Assembly: GCA_017387265.1 (NCBI GenBank)
Contig: JAFOFM010000039.1
Span: 1-6,180, forward strand
Length of the DNA stretch: 6,180 nucleotides
Direction: 5' to 3'
Origin: Peptococcaceae bacterium
GTDB taxonomy: Bacteria > Bacillota > Peptococcia > Peptococcales > Peptococcaceae
The notes under the pieces are model-generated. The model was not told where the DNA came from. It saw only the letters and a list, made by a program, of their open reading frames with translations, and ran no database searches. Positions 5,280 through 6,180 of this stretch are shown in pieces. Every line of letters begins with the position of its first letter. Position 1 is the first letter of the stretch. The position numbers and the translations under genes were made by a program.

Positions 5280-5308
5280 TTGTGATAAACTATAAGTTAG
5301 ATTATAAT
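5280..5308 (+). promoter_or_regulatory. Promoter of the M20 peptidase gene
   Basis: TTGTGA (5280-5285, 4 of 6), a 17-base spacer and a perfect TATAAT (5303-5308). Transcription would begin near 5315, just before the ribosome binding site, giving a leader of about 16 bases. The gene is therefore probably transcribed separately from the ABC operon. Confidence 0.75.
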
Positions 5309-5330
5309 CCCATAGCAAAGGATGATGACG

Positions 5331-6180
5331 ATGATTCAGAGAGAACGATTAATCCAGACATTTTTAGAGCTGGTACAGCTGGACTCGGAGAGTAAATTTG
5401 AGCGCCCGGTGGCGGATTACACTGCTGCAAAGCTGCGCGCGTTAGGATATGAGGTAAAAGAGGATAATGCCAATGCAAATACAGGCGGTAATGCAGGGAA
5501 TATTATTGCGTACAAGCCGGGCAATGTGGAAGGCAAAACGGTAATGTTCTGCTCCCATATGGATACCGTTCCGCCGGGATGCGGCGTGAAACCGATTGTG
5601 GATGGCGATATTATCCGCACTGACGGCACTACTGTGCTGGGCGGCGATGATAAAGCCGGTATTGCGGCAATTTTAGAGGCTGTAACAGCTATTGAGGAAC
5701 ATAATATTGCCCACGGGCCGATTCAGGTGGTATTCACCATTTCCGAGGAAATCGGGCTGTTAGGCGCAAAATACATTGATTTAGAAGGTTTCCCGAAAAC
5801 CGATGCAGCCTTCCTGTTTGACAGCGAAGGGATGCCAAGCGAAATCTGCATTGCATCCCCATATCATATTGATGTGACAGCCACCTTCCGCGGCAAAGCG
5901 GCACACGCAGGTCTGGAACCGGAAAAAGGCATCAATGCTATTGTAATGGCATCCAAAGCCATTGCGGCTATGACACTGGGCCGTCTGGATGCGGAATCCT
6001 GCGCAAATATAGGTATTATTGAGGGCGGCCGTGCGACGAATATTGTAACACCGGAAGCAACCATTTTTGGTGAGGCACGCAGCCTGAAAAAAGATCGTGT
6101 AGATGAAATTATCGCCGATATGGTGCGCTGCTGTGAAGAGGCTGCCAGTGAAATGGGCGGTACAGTGGATGTGCTGGTAG
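5331..6180 (+). CDS. PepT-like M20 family metallopeptidase, 5' part
   Basis: A cytoplasmic two-zinc aminopeptidase of the M20 family, closest by pattern to the PepT-like group (B. subtilis YqjE), which is about 370 residues; 283 residues are visible before the window ends. Catalytic-domain residues are in place: H76 and D78 (SHMDTV), bridging D106 (GGDDKAG), catalytic E139 and metal-binding E140 (SEEIGLLGA) and D164 (DSEG). H192 (AHAGLEPEKG) opens the lid/dimerisation domain, and GGRATNIVTPEA (232-243) and EAR (248-250) follow. The last metal-binding histidine would lie beyond the edge. The likely role is trimming short peptides for amino-acid recycling; true peptide preference is unknown and other M20 activities remain possible. 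The start ATG 5331 is preferred because AAAGGA (5317-5322) lies 8 bases upstream; in-frame ATGs at 5322 and 5325 overlap or abut that site. Confidence 0.92.
   Translation, partial: MIQRERLIQTFLELVQLDSESKFERPVADYTAAKLRALGYEVKEDNANANTGGNAGNIIAYKPGNVEGKTVMFCSHMDTVPPGCGVKPIVDGDIIRTDGTTVLGGDDKAGIAAILEAVTAIEEHNIAHGPIQVVFTISEEIGLLGAKYIDLEGFPKTDAAFLFDSEGMPSEICIASPYHIDVTATFRGKAAHAGLEPEKGINAIVMASKAIAAMTLGRLDAESCANIGIIEGGRATNIVTPEATIFGEARSLKKDRVDEIIADMVRCCEEAASEMGGTVDVLV

Noticed and set aside
1..6180. Mobile elements, CRISPR arrays, tRNA or rRNA genes
   Set aside because: I saw no terminal inverted repeats with a transposase, regularly spaced repeats, CCA-ended cloverleaf or ribosomal RNA core on either strand.

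Overview
The window looks like chromosomal DNA of a mid-GC member of the Bacillota, probably an anaerobe of the Clostridia or Negativicutes. This rests on AGGAGG-type ribosome binding sites, vegetative promoters of the TTGACA/TATAAT kind, intrinsic terminators with U-tracts, a BofC-like domain, a butanol-dehydrogenase-type iron alcohol dehydrogenase and a PepT-like M20 peptidase. The species cannot be named from this sequence. I see no tRNA, rRNA, CRISPR array, insertion sequence or phage gene.

Layout. The 3' end of a plus-strand gene with a BofC-C-terminal-like domain (1-402) is followed by a short gap holding a weak possible terminator and an extended -10 promoter. Next is a two-ACT-domain protein (510-962). 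It converges on a minus-strand iron-containing alcohol dehydrogenase (2210-1044), and both genes share one bidirectional hairpin terminator at 1000-1036. A 146-base divergent promoter region then leads into a compact three-gene ABC importer operon on the plus strand: ATPase (2357-3130), permease (3105-3917, overlapping the ATPase by 26 bases) and a lipoprotein substrate-binding protein (3929-5005). The importer belongs to the nitrate/sulfonate/taurine/thiamine-precursor type, but the substrate cannot be read from the sequence. A 325-base non-coding stretch follows. The window ends inside an M20 metallopeptidase gene (5331 to the edge).

The most interesting part is the non-coding stretch 5006-5330. 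It holds one of the best-looking promoters in the window, on the minus strand (TTGACG, 16-base spacer, TGC, TATAAT, with an AT-rich upstream flank). This promoter points away from the peptidase gene and towards the end of the ABC operon, and no credible minus-strand gene lies downstream. About 50 to 95 bases below its predicted start is a 13-base-arm hairpin followed by a U-rich tract, and further on a second hairpin also followed by U's on the minus strand. The arrangement is that of a free-standing small RNA of roughly 95 nt with its own promoter and terminator. I do not recognise its family.

Functionally the genes look like separate metabolic units: aldehyde/alcohol redox, solute import, peptide hydrolysis and an amino-acid-sensing ACT protein. 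They do not look like one pathway. Two gene starts were moved inward because the ribosome binding site decides them: the dehydrogenase to ATG 2210 and the binding protein to GTG 3929.
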